The notes under the pieces were generated by a model. It was not told the origin of the DNA and ran no database searches. It worked only from the letters and a program-made list of their open reading frames with translations. DNA of 64,000 bases from BP-191 sp035940575 (GTDB lineage: Bacteria > Actinomycetota > Actinomycetes > BP-191): NCBI GenBank assembly GCA_035940575.1, contig DASZER010000063.1, forward strand, positions 1-64,000, given 5' to 3'. This document shows positions 17,454 through 25,452 of this stretch, piece by piece (position 1 is the stretch's first letter; the number at the start of each line of letters is the position of its first letter). The position numbers were made by a program, and so were the translations under genes.

Positions 17454-17855
17454 CTACGCCAGCCGGAACGTCACGGTGCCCGCCGTCGCGGTCCCGGCCC
17501 CGCCGTCGCACACCCCGGAGGTGACGAGGGCGCGGACCGTGCCGCCCGCGCGCGGGAGCCGTACGGGGTAGAGGGTGCGGCCGCAGTACAGCCCCAGGTA
17601 CGTCATGTCCTGGTAGAGCTGGAACGGCACCCGCGTCCCCGACTCGTCGGACACGCTGACGAGCACCCTGCGGTCGACGGTCAGCGTCTCCGTCGCCGCC
17701 TCCCCCACAGGGGGCTCCTGCGACCTGACGCTGCCGACCCCGGCGACGCCGCTGGTGCCGCGGTACGTCACGACGTGGCTGCGCGCCGAACGGCCGTGCG
17801 CGGGCGCCGCCGCCAGCGCGAGCACGGTCGCGGCGGCGATCGACGTACGAAGCAT
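17454..17855 (-). CDS. small secreted protein, paralogue of the next gene upstream
   Basis: 133 residues with a signal peptide (hydrophobic residues about 5-18, cleavage near AHG). The mature part has two cysteines (Cys91 and Cys116, 25 apart) and beta-rich sequence ending GTVTFRLA. The C-terminal half aligns by eye with the protein at 17872-18324: QDM...YCG...PVRL...SGVC...GTV against QDV...FCG...PLRI...AGQC...GTV. ATG 17855 follows GGAGG. No known domain recognised. Possibly a surface or matrix protein. Confidence 0.78.
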   Translation of the reverse strand: MLRTSIAAATVLALAAAPAHGRSARSHVVTYRGTSGVAGVGSVRSQEPPVGEAATETLTVDRRVLVSVSDESGTRVPFQLYQDMTYLGLYCGRTLYPVRLPRAGGTVRALVTSGVCDGGAGTATAGTVTFRLA

Positions 17856-17871
17856 CGGGACCTCCGGCGCG

Positions 17872-18324
17872 TCAGCTCACCCGCGCGACGACCGTACCCT
17901 TCGTCGGGACGCTGGCGCCGGTGCCGCACTGCCCGGCCAGGATGAACACCACGATGTCGGCGCGCTGCTTCGCGATCCGCAGCGGCGTCGGGCCGGTCGT
18001 GCCGCAGAACTCGCCGTACGTCTCCTCGTCGCTGCGGCCGTCGCCGTTCACGTCCTGCGCGACCTCGAACGCCACGGGCAGGCCGTTCGCGTCGGTGACG
18101 GTGATGCTGAACCGCGACTCGCCCTTGCGCGTGAAGACGCGCGCCGAGCCGTAGTGCGTGCCGTTCATGTTGGAGTCGCCGCTGATGACGCCGGCGACGC
18201 CACCGGCGGTGACGTACTCCACGGTGGCGGTGCGCTCGCGCGCGTACGGGAGCGCGCCTGCGGCGGCGGGGACGCTGACGGCAAGGGCGGCCGCCGCGGT
18301 GGCGGCCAGGAACGTGCGGGGCAT
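17872..18324 (-). CDS. small secreted protein with EF-hand-like loop
   Basis: 150 residues. Signal peptide about 1-23 (cleavage near AAAG). The mature protein has two cysteines (Cys107 and Cys133) and, at residues 91-101, an acidic DVNGDGRSDEE loop with the DxNxDGxxDE pattern of calcium-binding loops. ATG 18324 is preceded by GAGGAGG. It is 16 bp upstream of its paralogue on the same strand, so the pair is co-transcribed and probably arose by tandem duplication. Function unknown; calcium binding is inferred. Confidence 0.78.
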   Translation of the reverse strand: MPRTFLAATAAAALAVSVPAAAGALPYARERTATVEYVTAGGVAGVISGDSNMNGTHYGSARVFTRKGESRFSITVTDANGLPVAFEVAQDVNGDGRSDEETYGEFCGTTGPTPLRIAKQRADIVVFILAGQCGTGASVPTKGTVVARVS

Positions 18325-18373
18325 CGTTACCTCCTCGGGCTCGACAGCAAGAGCCGCGAGGAGGCGGGATGGT

Positions 18374-20146
18374 TCACCGCGGTGTGTAGTCCCTGAACCC
18401 GCGCCCGGTCTTGCGGCCCAGGTACCCCGCCGTGACGAGGTGCTCGAGCAGCGGCGCGGGCGCGAAGCCCGGCTCGCGGAACTCCAGGTACAGCGTCTGC
18501 TGGATCGCCAGCGCCACGTCGAGGCCGACGACGTCGAGCAGCTCGAACGGGCCCATCGGGTGGCCGCAGCCGAGCTTCATCGCGTAGTCGATGTCGTCGA
18601 CGTTCGAGTAGTGCTCCTCGAGCATCCGCACGGCGTCGTTGAGGTACGGGAACAGCAGCGCGTTGACGATGAACCCCGCGCGGTCGCCGCAGACGACCGG
18701 GTGCTTGCCGAGCGCCGTCGCGGTCGCGCGGGCGACGGCGAGCGTGTCCTCGGACGTACGCACCGTCGGCACGACCTCGACCAGCTTCATGACCGTGGCG
18801 GGGTTGAAGAAGTGCAGGCCGACGACGTCCTCGGGCCGCGTCGTCGCGGCGGCGCACTCGATCACGGGCAGGCTGCTCGTAGTCGTGGCGAGGACGGCGC
18901 CGGGCTTCACGACCTCGTCCAGCGCCGCGAACAGCGCGCGCTTGACCGTCAGGTCCTCGACCACGGCCTCGATCACGAGGTCGCAGTCGGCGAGGTCGTC
19001 CAGCGACTCGGTGCCGGTGACGCGGGCGAGCGCGGCGTCGCGGCCGGGCTCGTCCAGCTTGCCGCGCTGGACGGCCTTCTCCAGCGACTTCTCCAGCGTC
19101 GCGCGGGTGCTCGCGACCTTGTCGGCCGAGCGCGCGCGGTAGACGACGTCGTAGCCCGCCTTGGCGCACACCTCGACGATGCCCGACGCCATCGTGCCGG
19201 TGCCGACGACGCCGATGCGGCCGATCCGGCGAGCAGGCTCGACGGGCTCGGCCTCGGCCGCGCTCGGGACGACCTTGGAGGAGTCGGGCGACTCGTAGGT
19301 GTAGAAGCCGCGGCCGGTCTTGCGGCCGAGGAAGCCCGCGGTCACGAGCTGCTTGAGGATCGGCGAGGGGGCGTGCAGGTGGTCGCGGGACTGGTGGTAC
19401 ATCGTGTCGAGGATCTCGTACGCGCTGTCGAGGCCGATCAGGTCGAGCAGCGCGAGCGGGCCCATCGGGTGGCCGCAGCCGAAGCGCATCGCCGCGTCGA
19501 TGTCGTCGGCGGTGGCGTAGCGGGACTCCAGCATGCGGACGGCGTTGTTGAGGTAGCCGAACAGCAACGCGTTGGCGATGAATCCCGCGCGGTCGCCGGC
19601 CGTGACGTCGGTCTTGCCGATGCGCGCGACGAGCGCCTCGATGTCGTCCACGACCTCCTGGTCGGTGACGACCGAGCGGATGACCTCGACCAGCTTCATG
19701 ACCGGCGCGGGGTTGAACCAGTGCATGCCGATGACGCGGCTCGGGCGGTTGGTGGCGACGGCGATCTCGGTGACGGACAGGGCCGACGTGTTGGTGGCGA
19801 GGACCGCCTCCGGCGGGCAGATGACGTCGAGCCGCGCGAACAGCTCGGTCTTCAGGTCGAGGCGTTCGGGGATCGCCTCGATCGCGAGGTCCACGTCGCC
19901 GAGGCGTTCGAGCTCGGTCGTGAACTCGATGCGCTCGAAGATCTCGTCGCGGTCGGCCTCGGTGAGCTTGCCGCGCGAGACCGCGCGGCCGGTCGAGTGC
20001 TCCACGTGGCCGCGGCCACGGGCGAGCGCGTCCTCCGTCGGCTCGACGCCGACGACCTGAAGGCCGTTGCGGGCCAGCACCTCGGCGATGCCCGCACCCA
20101 TCGTGCCGAGACCGATGACACCGACCTTGCGGAACTCGCGCGCCAA
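18374..20146 (-). CDS. tandem-fused 3-hydroxyacyl-CoA dehydrogenase
   Basis: 590 residues made of two complete 3-hydroxyacyl/3-hydroxybutyryl-CoA dehydrogenase units. Unit 1 (about 1-285) has the NAD motif GLGTMGAG at 12-19 and HWFNPAPVMKLVE; unit 2 (about 300-590) has GTGTMASG and HFFNPATVMKLVE. Both keep the NTSAL or TTSSL serine and the GRKTGRGF C-terminal motif. They oxidise 3-hydroxyacyl-CoA or work in reverse towards crotonyl-CoA formation. TTG 20146 was chosen because GGAGG lies 5 nt upstream; TTG 20158 is an alternative. A separate single-unit enzyme lies at 25453. Confidence 0.9.
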   Translation of the reverse strand: MAREFRKVGVIGLGTMGAGIAEVLARNGLQVVGVEPTEDALARGRGHVEHSTGRAVSRGKLTEADRDEIFERIEFTTELERLGDVDLAIEAIPERLDLKTELFARLDVICPPEAVLATNTSALSVTEIAVATNRPSRVIGMHWFNPAPVMKLVEVIRSVVTDQEVVDDIEALVARIGKTDVTAGDRAGFIANALLFGYLNNAVRMLESRYATADDIDAAMRFGCGHPMGPLALLDLIGLDSAYEILDTMYHQSRDHLHAPSPILKQLVTAGFLGRKTGRGFYTYESPDSSKVVPSAAEAEPVEPARRIGRIGVVGTGTMASGIVEVCAKAGYDVVYRARSADKVASTRATLEKSLEKAVQRGKLDEPGRDAALARVTGTESLDDLADCDLVIEAVVEDLTVKRALFAALDEVVKPGAVLATTTSSLPVIECAAATTRPEDVVGLHFFNPATVMKLVEVVPTVRTSEDTLAVARATATALGKHPVVCGDRAGFIVNALLFPYLNDAVRMLEEHYSNVDDIDYAMKLGCGHPMGPFELLDVVGLDVALAIQQTLYLEFREPGFAPAPLLEHLVTAGYLGRKTGRGFRDYTPR

Positions 20147-20230
20147 CGCCGCCTCCAACTCGCTCGTGAGGGCCGCAGTGTCCCACGGCTACGGTTGCGC
20201 CCCGGCACGCCCGTCGCGTAGACAACGTAG

Positions 20231-20557
20231 GTGACCCGACGCGACGCGCCGTTCTTCAAGGTCACCACGGGGAGAGAAGGCGACACCGCCGTGGTGACCG
20301 TGGCGGGCGAGCTCGACATCGCCGGCGCGGGCGCGTTGCGGGAGACGTTCCTGAAGCTCCTGGCCGGCGAGGAGACCCCGCCGCTCGTGGTCGACGGGAG
20401 CGGGCTGACGTTCGTGGACTCCAGCGGCCTGGCGGTGCTGCTGATGGCGGCGCGGCGCTGGGAGGACGCGGGGTCGCGGCTGGTGCTGCGCGACCCGAGC
20501 CCCACGCTGACGCGGATCGTGGACCTGACGGGCGTGCGGCGGGCGTTCGACTTCTAG
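20231..20557 (+). CDS. STAS-domain anti-sigma factor antagonist
   Basis: 108-residue SpoIIAA/RsbV-like protein. The phosphorylatable serine is in LTFVDSSGLAVLL, the exact family motif; VVTVAGELDIAGA forms the first strand-turn. Such proteins bind an RsbW-type kinase and release a sigma factor when dephosphorylated. The convergent gene at 20683 encodes an RsbW-like ATPase, so the two may be partners. GTG 20231. Confidence 0.9.
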   Translation: MTRRDAPFFKVTTGREGDTAVVTVAGELDIAGAGALRETFLKLLAGEETPPLVVDGSGLTFVDSSGLAVLLMAARRWEDAGSRLVLRDPSPTLTRIVDLTGVRRAFDF

Positions 20558-20602
20558 GCGCTACGCGGTCACCGACCGGCGGACGCGGCGCTCAGCGTGG
20601 TG

Positions 20603-20682
20603 GCTCGGCAGGCGGAGGAGGAGCCGATAGCGGGCTATCGGCGACGACGACAACGCCGCGAGGCGCCGCGCGGGGCGTCGCG
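20603..20682. repeat. dispersed hairpin repeat, copy 2
   Basis: Same order of blocks as the copies at 14458 and 61075. The palindrome is GCCGATAGC (20623-20631) and GCTATCGGC (20634-20642), and the following block is GACGACGACAACGCCGCGAG. The GC tail abuts the stop codon of the minus-strand ATPase gene. It sits between convergent genes, where a terminator would be expected. Confidence 0.8.
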
Positions 20683-21051
20683 TCAGGCGGTGGCCAGGTC
20701 GGCCCAGAGGACCTTGCGCACGCCCTCCTTGCGCACTCCCCAGCGGGAGGCGAGGCGCGAGACGAGCATGAGCCCGCGGTGCGAGTCCTCGGCCGCCAGC
20801 GGGGTCAACGGCGCCGCGGCGGGCGCGTCGTCGGCGACCTCCACGAGGACGTGGGCGCCCGCGACGCTGATCTCGAGGTCGATGGCCTCGGAGCCGGAGA
20901 CGACGGCGTTGGTGACCAGCTCGCTCACGACGAGCGTCAGGTCCTCCACCGGCAGGGCGTCCTCGCGGCCGACGGCGTCGCGCACGAAGGCGCGCGCGGC
21001 CGCGGGGGTGTCCACCCCAGCGGGCAGCGTGGTGTGCGCACGCAACTCCAT
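20683..21051 (-). CDS. RsbW-like ATP-binding anti-sigma kinase
   Basis: 122-residue GHKL ATPase domain protein. The N-box is LTLVVSELVTNAVVSG, the G1 box VEVADDAPA and the G2 region HRGLMLVSRLASRWG. It lacks other domains, as in the many small actinobacterial regulators that phosphorylate STAS antagonists or bind sigma factors. ATG 21051 has a GAAGGG Shine-Dalgarno 6 nt upstream; TTG 21057 is possible. It converges on the STAS gene at 20231. Confidence 0.85.
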   Translation of the reverse strand: MELRAHTTLPAGVDTPAAARAFVRDAVGREDALPVEDLTLVVSELVTNAVVSGSEAIDLEISVAGAHVLVEVADDAPAAAPLTPLAAEDSHRGLMLVSRLASRWGVRKEGVRKVLWADLATA

Positions 21052-21122
21052 CGACAACCCTTCCCCGGTCGCGTTCCCGGGGAGTGCGTTCCCCGGTTCC
21101 CAAGATCAGGAAACGTGCCGGC

Positions 21123-23096
21123 TCAAGAAAGGTCGTGCGCGCGCCTGATGATCTCGACGATTTCGCCCATGATGGCCGTCAATGCGTAGTCCTTGGGCGT
21201 GAACACCCCCGCCACACCCGCCGCGCGCAGCTCGCGCGCGTCGGCGTCCGGGATGATCCCGCCGACCACCACGGGTACGTCGGTGAGCCCCGCCTCGCGC
21301 AGGCCGTCGAGCACCTCGGGAACGAGCTCGCGATGGCTGCCGGACAGGATCGACAGGCCGACGCAGTGCACGTCCTCCTCGACGGCGGCGGCGACGAGCT
21401 GCGCGGGCGTGAGCCTGATCCCCTGGTAGACGACCTCGAAGCCGGCGTCGCGGGCGCGTACGGCGATCTGCTCGGCGCCGTTGGAGTGGCCGTCGAGGCC
21501 CGGCTTGCCGACGAGCAGCTTGAGGCGGCGGCCGATGGCCTCGCCGGTCTCCTGGACGCGGCGGCGTACCGCGGCCAGCTCCTCCCCCGCCTCGCCGGGC
21601 GCGACGGCGGCGGAGACGCCGGTGGGGGCGCGGTACTCGCCGAACACCTCCCGCAGCGCCCCCGCCCACTCCCCCGTCGTGACGCCCGCGCGGGCGCAGG
21701 CGAGGGTGGCGTTCATCAGGTTGGCGTCGGTCTTGGCGGCGTCGCGCAGGGCGCGCAGCGCGTCGTCCACGGCGTCGTTGTCGCGCCGCTCGCGCCACGC
21801 CGTGATCGCGTCGCGCGCCGCCCCCTCGACGCCCGGGTCCACGGTGAGGATCGCGGTGTCGAGGTCGGCGAGGAGCGGGTTGTCCTCGGTGGTGGTGAAC
21901 GCGTTGACGCCGACGACGGTCCGCTCGCCCGACTCGACCTTGCGGCGGTGCTCGGCGTGGCTCGCGACGAGGCGGCCCTTCATGTAGCCGCTCTCGACGG
22001 CCGCGACCGCGCCGCCCATCGCCTGCACGCGGTCGATCTCCTCCTTGGCGCCGGCGACGAGCTCGGCGACCTTGGCCTCGACGACGTGCGAGCCCGCGAA
22101 GATGTCGTCGTGCTCGAGCAGGTCGGTCTCGTACGCGAGCACCTGCTGGAGGCGTAGGGACCACTGCTGGTCCCAGGGGCGCGGGAGGCCGAGCGCCTCG
22201 TTCCACGCGGGGAGCTGCACCGCGCGGGCGCGGGCGTCCTTGGACAGCGTGACGGCGAGCATCTCGAGGACGATGCGGGCGACGTTGTTCTCGGGCTGGG
22301 CCTCGGTGAGGCCGAGTGAGTTGACCTGCACGCCGTAGCGGAAGCGGCGGAGCTTGGGGTCGGTGACGCCGTAGCGCTCGCGCGTGATGTCGTCCCACAG
22401 GGAGACGAACGCGCGCATCTTGCACATCTCCTCGACGAAGCGGACGCCCGCGTTGACGAAGAAGCTCATGCGGCCGACGACCTCGCCGAAGCGGTCCTCG
22501 GGGACCTGGCCCGAGTCGCGTACGGCGTCGAGGACGGCGATAGCGGTACAGAGCGAGTACGCGATCTCCTGGACCGGCGTCGCGCCCGCCTCCTGCAGGT
22601 GGTACGAGCAGATGTTGATGGGGTTCCACTTCGGCATGGCCGTGACGGTGTACGCGACCATGTCGGTGATGAGCCGCAGGCTCGGCCCCGGCGGAAAGAC
22701 GTAGGTCCCGCGCGAGAGGTACTCCTTGACGATGTCGTTCTGCGTCGTGCCGGCGAGCGTCATCGGGTCCGCGCCCTGCTCCTCGGCGACGACCTGGTAG
22801 AGCGCGAGCAGCCACATGGCGGTCGCGTTGATCGTCATGGAGGTGTTCATCTCGGCGAGCGGGATGCCGTCGAACAGCGCCCGCATGTCGCCGACGTGGC
22901 TCACGGGAACGCCGACCTTGCCGACCTCGCCGCGCGCCAGGTCGTCGTCGGGGTCGTAGCCGGTCTGCGTCGGCAGGTCGAACGCGACGGAGAGGCCGGT
23001 CTGGCCCTTCGCGAGGTTGCGCCGGTACAGCGCGTTGGACTCGGCGGGGCTGGAGTGCCCGGCGTACGTCCGCATCACCCACGGCTTGTCAGGCAT
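21123..23096 (-). CDS. ecm: ethylmalonyl-CoA mutase (MeaA-type, adenosylcobalamin dependent)
   Basis: 657-residue single-chain B12 mutase converting ethylmalonyl-CoA to methylsuccinyl-CoA. The N-terminal TIM barrel carries RTYAGHSSPAESN, AFDLPTQTGYDPD and GTTQNDIVKEYLSRGTY; the C-terminal cobalamin domain carries DGHSNG (axial-ligand His537), a LSILSGSH block and VVVGGIIP. Its order and length match MeaA/Ecm rather than the larger methylmalonyl-CoA mutase. With ccrA at 8782 it defines the ethylmalonyl-CoA pathway. A GACACT box 6 nt before the ATG suggests its own leaderless promoter. Distinction from isobutyryl-type mutases rests on overall pattern. Confidence 0.92.
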   Translation of the reverse strand: MPDKPWVMRTYAGHSSPAESNALYRRNLAKGQTGLSVAFDLPTQTGYDPDDDLARGEVGKVGVPVSHVGDMRALFDGIPLAEMNTSMTINATAMWLLALYQVVAEEQGADPMTLAGTTQNDIVKEYLSRGTYVFPPGPSLRLITDMVAYTVTAMPKWNPINICSYHLQEAGATPVQEIAYSLCTAIAVLDAVRDSGQVPEDRFGEVVGRMSFFVNAGVRFVEEMCKMRAFVSLWDDITRERYGVTDPKLRRFRYGVQVNSLGLTEAQPENNVARIVLEMLAVTLSKDARARAVQLPAWNEALGLPRPWDQQWSLRLQQVLAYETDLLEHDDIFAGSHVVEAKVAELVAGAKEEIDRVQAMGGAVAAVESGYMKGRLVASHAEHRRKVESGERTVVGVNAFTTTEDNPLLADLDTAILTVDPGVEGAARDAITAWRERRDNDAVDDALRALRDAAKTDANLMNATLACARAGVTTGEWAGALREVFGEYRAPTGVSAAVAPGEAGEELAAVRRRVQETGEAIGRRLKLLVGKPGLDGHSNGAEQIAVRARDAGFEVVYQGIRLTPAQLVAAAVEEDVHCVGLSILSGSHRELVPEVLDGLREAGLTDVPVVVGGIIPDADARELRAAGVAGVFTPKDYALTAIMGEIVEIIRRAHDLS

Positions 23097-23121
23097 GGCG
23101 GCAGTGTCTCAGAGCGCCCGA

Positions 23122-23691
23122 TCAGGGGCCGTAGCGCATCCGCTGGACGTTCTTCCAGATGCCGGTGGTCGTCATGAGCGGCTCGGCGAGGAGGAGCAGG
23201 ACCACGATGGGGAGCGCGACCACCATCCCTCCGACGAGGAGGAGGAACACCCCGACCTGCAGCCCCCACACCAGCGCCGCGAACGCCACCACCACGACAG
23301 CGGACAGCACGCCGACGCCGAGCGCGAGGACCGGCGGGCCCGTCACCGCGAACGCGACGCCGTAGAGGACCGCGACGGCGAGGTCGTTGGTCCGCGTCCA
23401 CGCCGCCACCGCCAGCGCGACCACCGCGACGGCGAGCAGCCACGGTGCCGCGCCCGCGAGGGGCAGCCGACCGGGATGGAGGATGCCCGCGGGGATGCGC
23501 TCGATCACGTCCCCCCACTCCCGCAGCGACGTGTCGCGCAACGGCCCGTCGTCGCCGAGCGCGCGAGCCCAGTGCGCGGCGGTGCGCGCCGGCGCCTCCG
23601 CGACCCGGCAAAGCGCGAGGCCCGCGACGCCCGCGGCGAGCGCCGCGCCGACGACCGCCTCCGTACGAGACGTCCATGCCATCGCCGTCAC
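23122..23691 (-). CDS. polytopic membrane protein of unknown function
   Basis: 189 residues with about four to five hydrophobic helices (about 12-30, 82-100, 105-125, 128-150 and 152-172) and the C-terminal motif IWKNVQRMRYGP. The arrangement of paired C-terminal helices recalls the putative sensor domain of some actinobacterial histidine kinases, but no kinase follows. It starts at GTG 23691 (alternative ATG close by) and lies 25 bp upstream of ecm on the same strand. Confidence 0.6.
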   Translation of the reverse strand: MTAMAWTSRTEAVVGAALAAGVAGLALCRVAEAPARTAAHWARALGDDGPLRDTSLREWGDVIERIPAGILHPGRLPLAGAAPWLLAVAVVALAVAAWTRTNDLAVAVLYGVAFAVTGPPVLALGVGVLSAVVVVAFAALVWGLQVGVFLLLVGGMVVALPIVVLLLLAEPLMTTTGIWKNVQRMRYGP

Positions 23692-23725
23692 CCCCGTGAG
23701 ACGCGTGTGAGGGTGGTGTACCCCG

Positions 23726-23944
23726 TCAGACCGCTATCACGCTGCTCACGGCCGGGACGCGCGCGCGGACGACGCGCTCGACGCCGGTGCGGAGGGTGAC
23801 CTGCTGCAAGGTGCAGTCGGCGCACTCGCCGTTCATGCGTACGCGCACCACGTCGCCGTCGACGGAGACGAGCTCGACGCCGCCGTGCAGGTGGGGGCGG
23901 ATCTCGTCGAGCGCGCGCTCGACGGCCGCGGCGTCGACTGTCAC
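23726..23944 (-). CDS. NifU-like C-terminal domain protein (Fe-S scaffold)
   Basis: 72-residue stand-alone NifU C-terminal domain: VERALDEIRPHL helix, GGVELVSVDGDVV strand turn and the cluster-binding CADC within MNGECADCTLQQ. Such proteins carry or deliver Fe-S clusters. GTG 23944 was chosen because the conserved domain begins at once. The gene is divergent from carbonic anhydrase with only 24 bp between the starts, so their promoters must overlap. Confidence 0.85.
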   Translation of the reverse strand: MTVDAAAVERALDEIRPHLHGGVELVSVDGDVVRVRMNGECADCTLQQVTLRTGVERVVRARVPAVSSVIAV

Positions 23945-23961
23945 GCCGCCAATGCTACGTT
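23934..23961 (+). promoter_or_regulatory. putative carbonic anhydrase promoter
   Basis: TCGACT (23934-23939), 16 bp, TACGTT (23956-23961), then 7 nt to ATG 23969. The -35 part lies inside the divergent NifU-like gene start. Leaderless arrangement; inferred. Confidence 0.4.
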
Positions 23962-23968
23962 CCGGTCC

Positions 23969-24448
23969 ATGGAGGTCGCCCGCCTGATCGAGGCCAACAA
24001 GGCCTACGCCACCACGCCCCCCACCGTCTCCGACGCGCGGCCCGCGCGGCGCATCGCGGTCGTCACGTGCATGGACGCGCGCATCGACGTGTTCGCCGCG
24101 CTCGGGCTCGCGCTCGGCGACGCGCACGTGATCCGCAACGCCGGCGGCCGCGTGACCGAGGACGTGCTGCGCAGCCTCGCGCTGTCGTCGCACGTGCTCG
24201 GCGTCGAGACCGTCGTCGTGATGCAGCACACGCGCTGCGGCCTCGAAGGCGTGACCGACGAGGAGCTGCGCGAGCGCACCGGCGCCGACCTCGGCTTCTT
24301 CCCGATCGCCGACCACACCGAGGCGCTCAACGCGGACGTGGACCTGCTGGCGGACACGCCGTTCCTCTCGACGGTCCGCGTCATCGTGGGCTTCGTCTAC
24401 GACGTCGAGACCGGCCTCGTCCGCGACGTCTGCCGGATCGAGCGCTAG
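23969..24448 (+). CDS. beta-class carbonic anhydrase
   Basis: 159-residue beta-carbonic anhydrase interconverting CO2 and bicarbonate. Zinc ligands Cys34, His87 and Cys90 sit in VVTCMDARID and MQHTRCG, and the Asp36-Arg38 dyad is present. The short chain places it with the compact actinobacterial enzymes. Bicarbonate/CO2 supply is relevant to crotonyl-CoA carboxylase/reductase, though the genes are not linked. Followed by a convergent gap of 154 bp with no gene. Confidence 0.92.
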   Translation: MEVARLIEANKAYATTPPTVSDARPARRIAVVTCMDARIDVFAALGLALGDAHVIRNAGGRVTEDVLRSLALSSHVLGVETVVVMQHTRCGLEGVTDEELRERTGADLGFFPIADHTEALNADVDLLADTPFLSTVRVIVGFVYDVETGLVRDVCRIER

Positions 24449-24466
24449 GCGGAGCGACGCCGAACT

Positions 24467-24480
24467 TTGAAGATCGTCAC
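24467..24480 (-). repeat. 14-bp motif GTGACGATCTTCAA, copy in a gene-free gap
   Basis: Identical 14-mer, extended to 16 of 17 matches upstream (CCGYGTGACGATCTTCAA), to one at 46887-46900. Both are intergenic; this one lies between convergent ends (24449-24602), a gap in which I see nothing else. Role unknown. Confidence 0.4.
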
Positions 24481-24602
24481 ACGGCGGAACGCATCAACGG
24501 CTGCAATGTTCGACGGGAGCGCCGCTCGTCGAGGACCCGCCCGCGCCGGCAGTCGATCGCCCAGAGGGACCTCGCGTACCGACGTGCGCCGGCCGACCAG
24601 CG

Positions 24603-25013
24603 CTACGTCAGCGACAGCAGCGTGTTGAGCCGGCGCACCAGCCCGAGGTGCCGCAGGCCGCTGATCCGCACCCGGCGCGTGAGCACCTGCCTGGTGAACG
24701 CCCTGCCCTCGGGCGTGAGCACCGACGGCATGCCGTAGAGCAGCGGGATCGTCGAGAACGACATCAGCGTCTCCGACGGCATCTCGATGCGGACCTTGGA
24801 GCCGGGGATCGCCGACGGGTAGACCTGGCACACGCCGTTGCCGAACCGGAGCCCGACCTCGACCTCGGCGTCGGGCACGGCGATCGTGACGGTGCCGTTC
24901 GTCGTGTCGAGCAGGCGCGCCTTGGCCGGGTCCTCGGCGACCGCCGACAGCAGCCCCGCGAGCATCGCATCGAGCCCGCCGTTGTCGGGGTCGACCACCA
25001 CGACGGTCGCCAT
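24603..25013 (-). CDS. SCP2-like domain protein, probable
   Basis: 136 residues. The pattern of short beta strands (TVTIAVPDAEVEVGLRF, VRIEMPSETL) and a C-terminal helix with MPSVLTPEGRAFTRQVL resembles the sterol-carrier-protein 2 fold, and the upstream gene encodes a clearer SCP2 protein. Its ATG overlaps that gene's stop (ATGA at 25013), so the two are coupled. Possible role in holding lipid or acyl-CoA ligands next to a 3-hydroxybutyryl-CoA dehydrogenase. Assignment is tentative. Confidence 0.6.
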   Translation of the reverse strand: MATVVVVDPDNGGLDAMLAGLLSAVAEDPAKARLLDTTNGTVTIAVPDAEVEVGLRFGNGVCQVYPSAIPGSKVRIEMPSETLMSFSTIPLLYGMPSVLTPEGRAFTRQVLTRRVRISGLRHLGLVRRLNTLLSLT

Positions 25014-25450
25014 CAGGCCGACGGCACCTCGTCGATGAACTCCGTCTCGACCTGCGACGTGAGGTCCACGAGGACGTTCGACGCCTTGACGTAGCGCACG
25101 ATCGTCGGGAGGTCGCCCTTCACCTTGATCTTGCCCTGCATCATGCCCTTGACCGGGTCGAGCTCCTTCTTCACGACGGACTTCCAGCGGCTGTACGGCG
25201 CGCTGATCGTGAACTTCGCGGACTTCGCCTTGGGGTCGTCGGGACCCTCGAGGCGCGCGGCGTCGCGGCACTTGCCGTGCCAGAGGTCGAGCCAGGCGTA
25301 GACGTCCTCGTCCACGCCCTTGTCCGGCTCCTTCTCGTACACGAAGACGAGGTCGCCCTCCCACGTGGCGGCCGCGTCGGCGTACTCGGACGAGGCGTTG
25401 ATCTTCTCGACGAACTGCTCGAGCCACTCCTCGCTCGGGAACACGGCCAT
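25013..25450 (-). CDS. SCP2 sterol-binding domain protein
   Basis: 145 residues in the style of SCP2 proteins: MAVFPSEEWLEQFVEKIN start, a strand with DLVFVYEKEP, a LWHGKCRDA helix region, and the terminal PVKGMMQGKIKVKGDLPTIVRYVKA typical of the family's last strand and helix. Binds lipid or acyl-CoA ligands. ATG 25450 with GGAGG upstream; only 2 bp after the 3-hydroxybutyryl-CoA dehydrogenase stop. The pairing suggests delivery of substrates to that enzyme, but this is inference. Confidence 0.82.
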   Translation of the reverse strand: MAVFPSEEWLEQFVEKINASSEYADAAATWEGDLVFVYEKEPDKGVDEDVYAWLDLWHGKCRDAARLEGPDDPKAKSAKFTISAPYSRWKSVVKKELDPVKGMMQGKIKVKGDLPTIVRYVKASNVLVDLTSQVETEFIDEVPSA

Positions 25451-25452
25451 GT

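Noticed and set aside
24445..24831. 128-codon minus-strand frame over the SCP2-like gene
   Set aside because: Overlaps the better-supported gene at 24603-25013 in another frame; composition is shadow-like.
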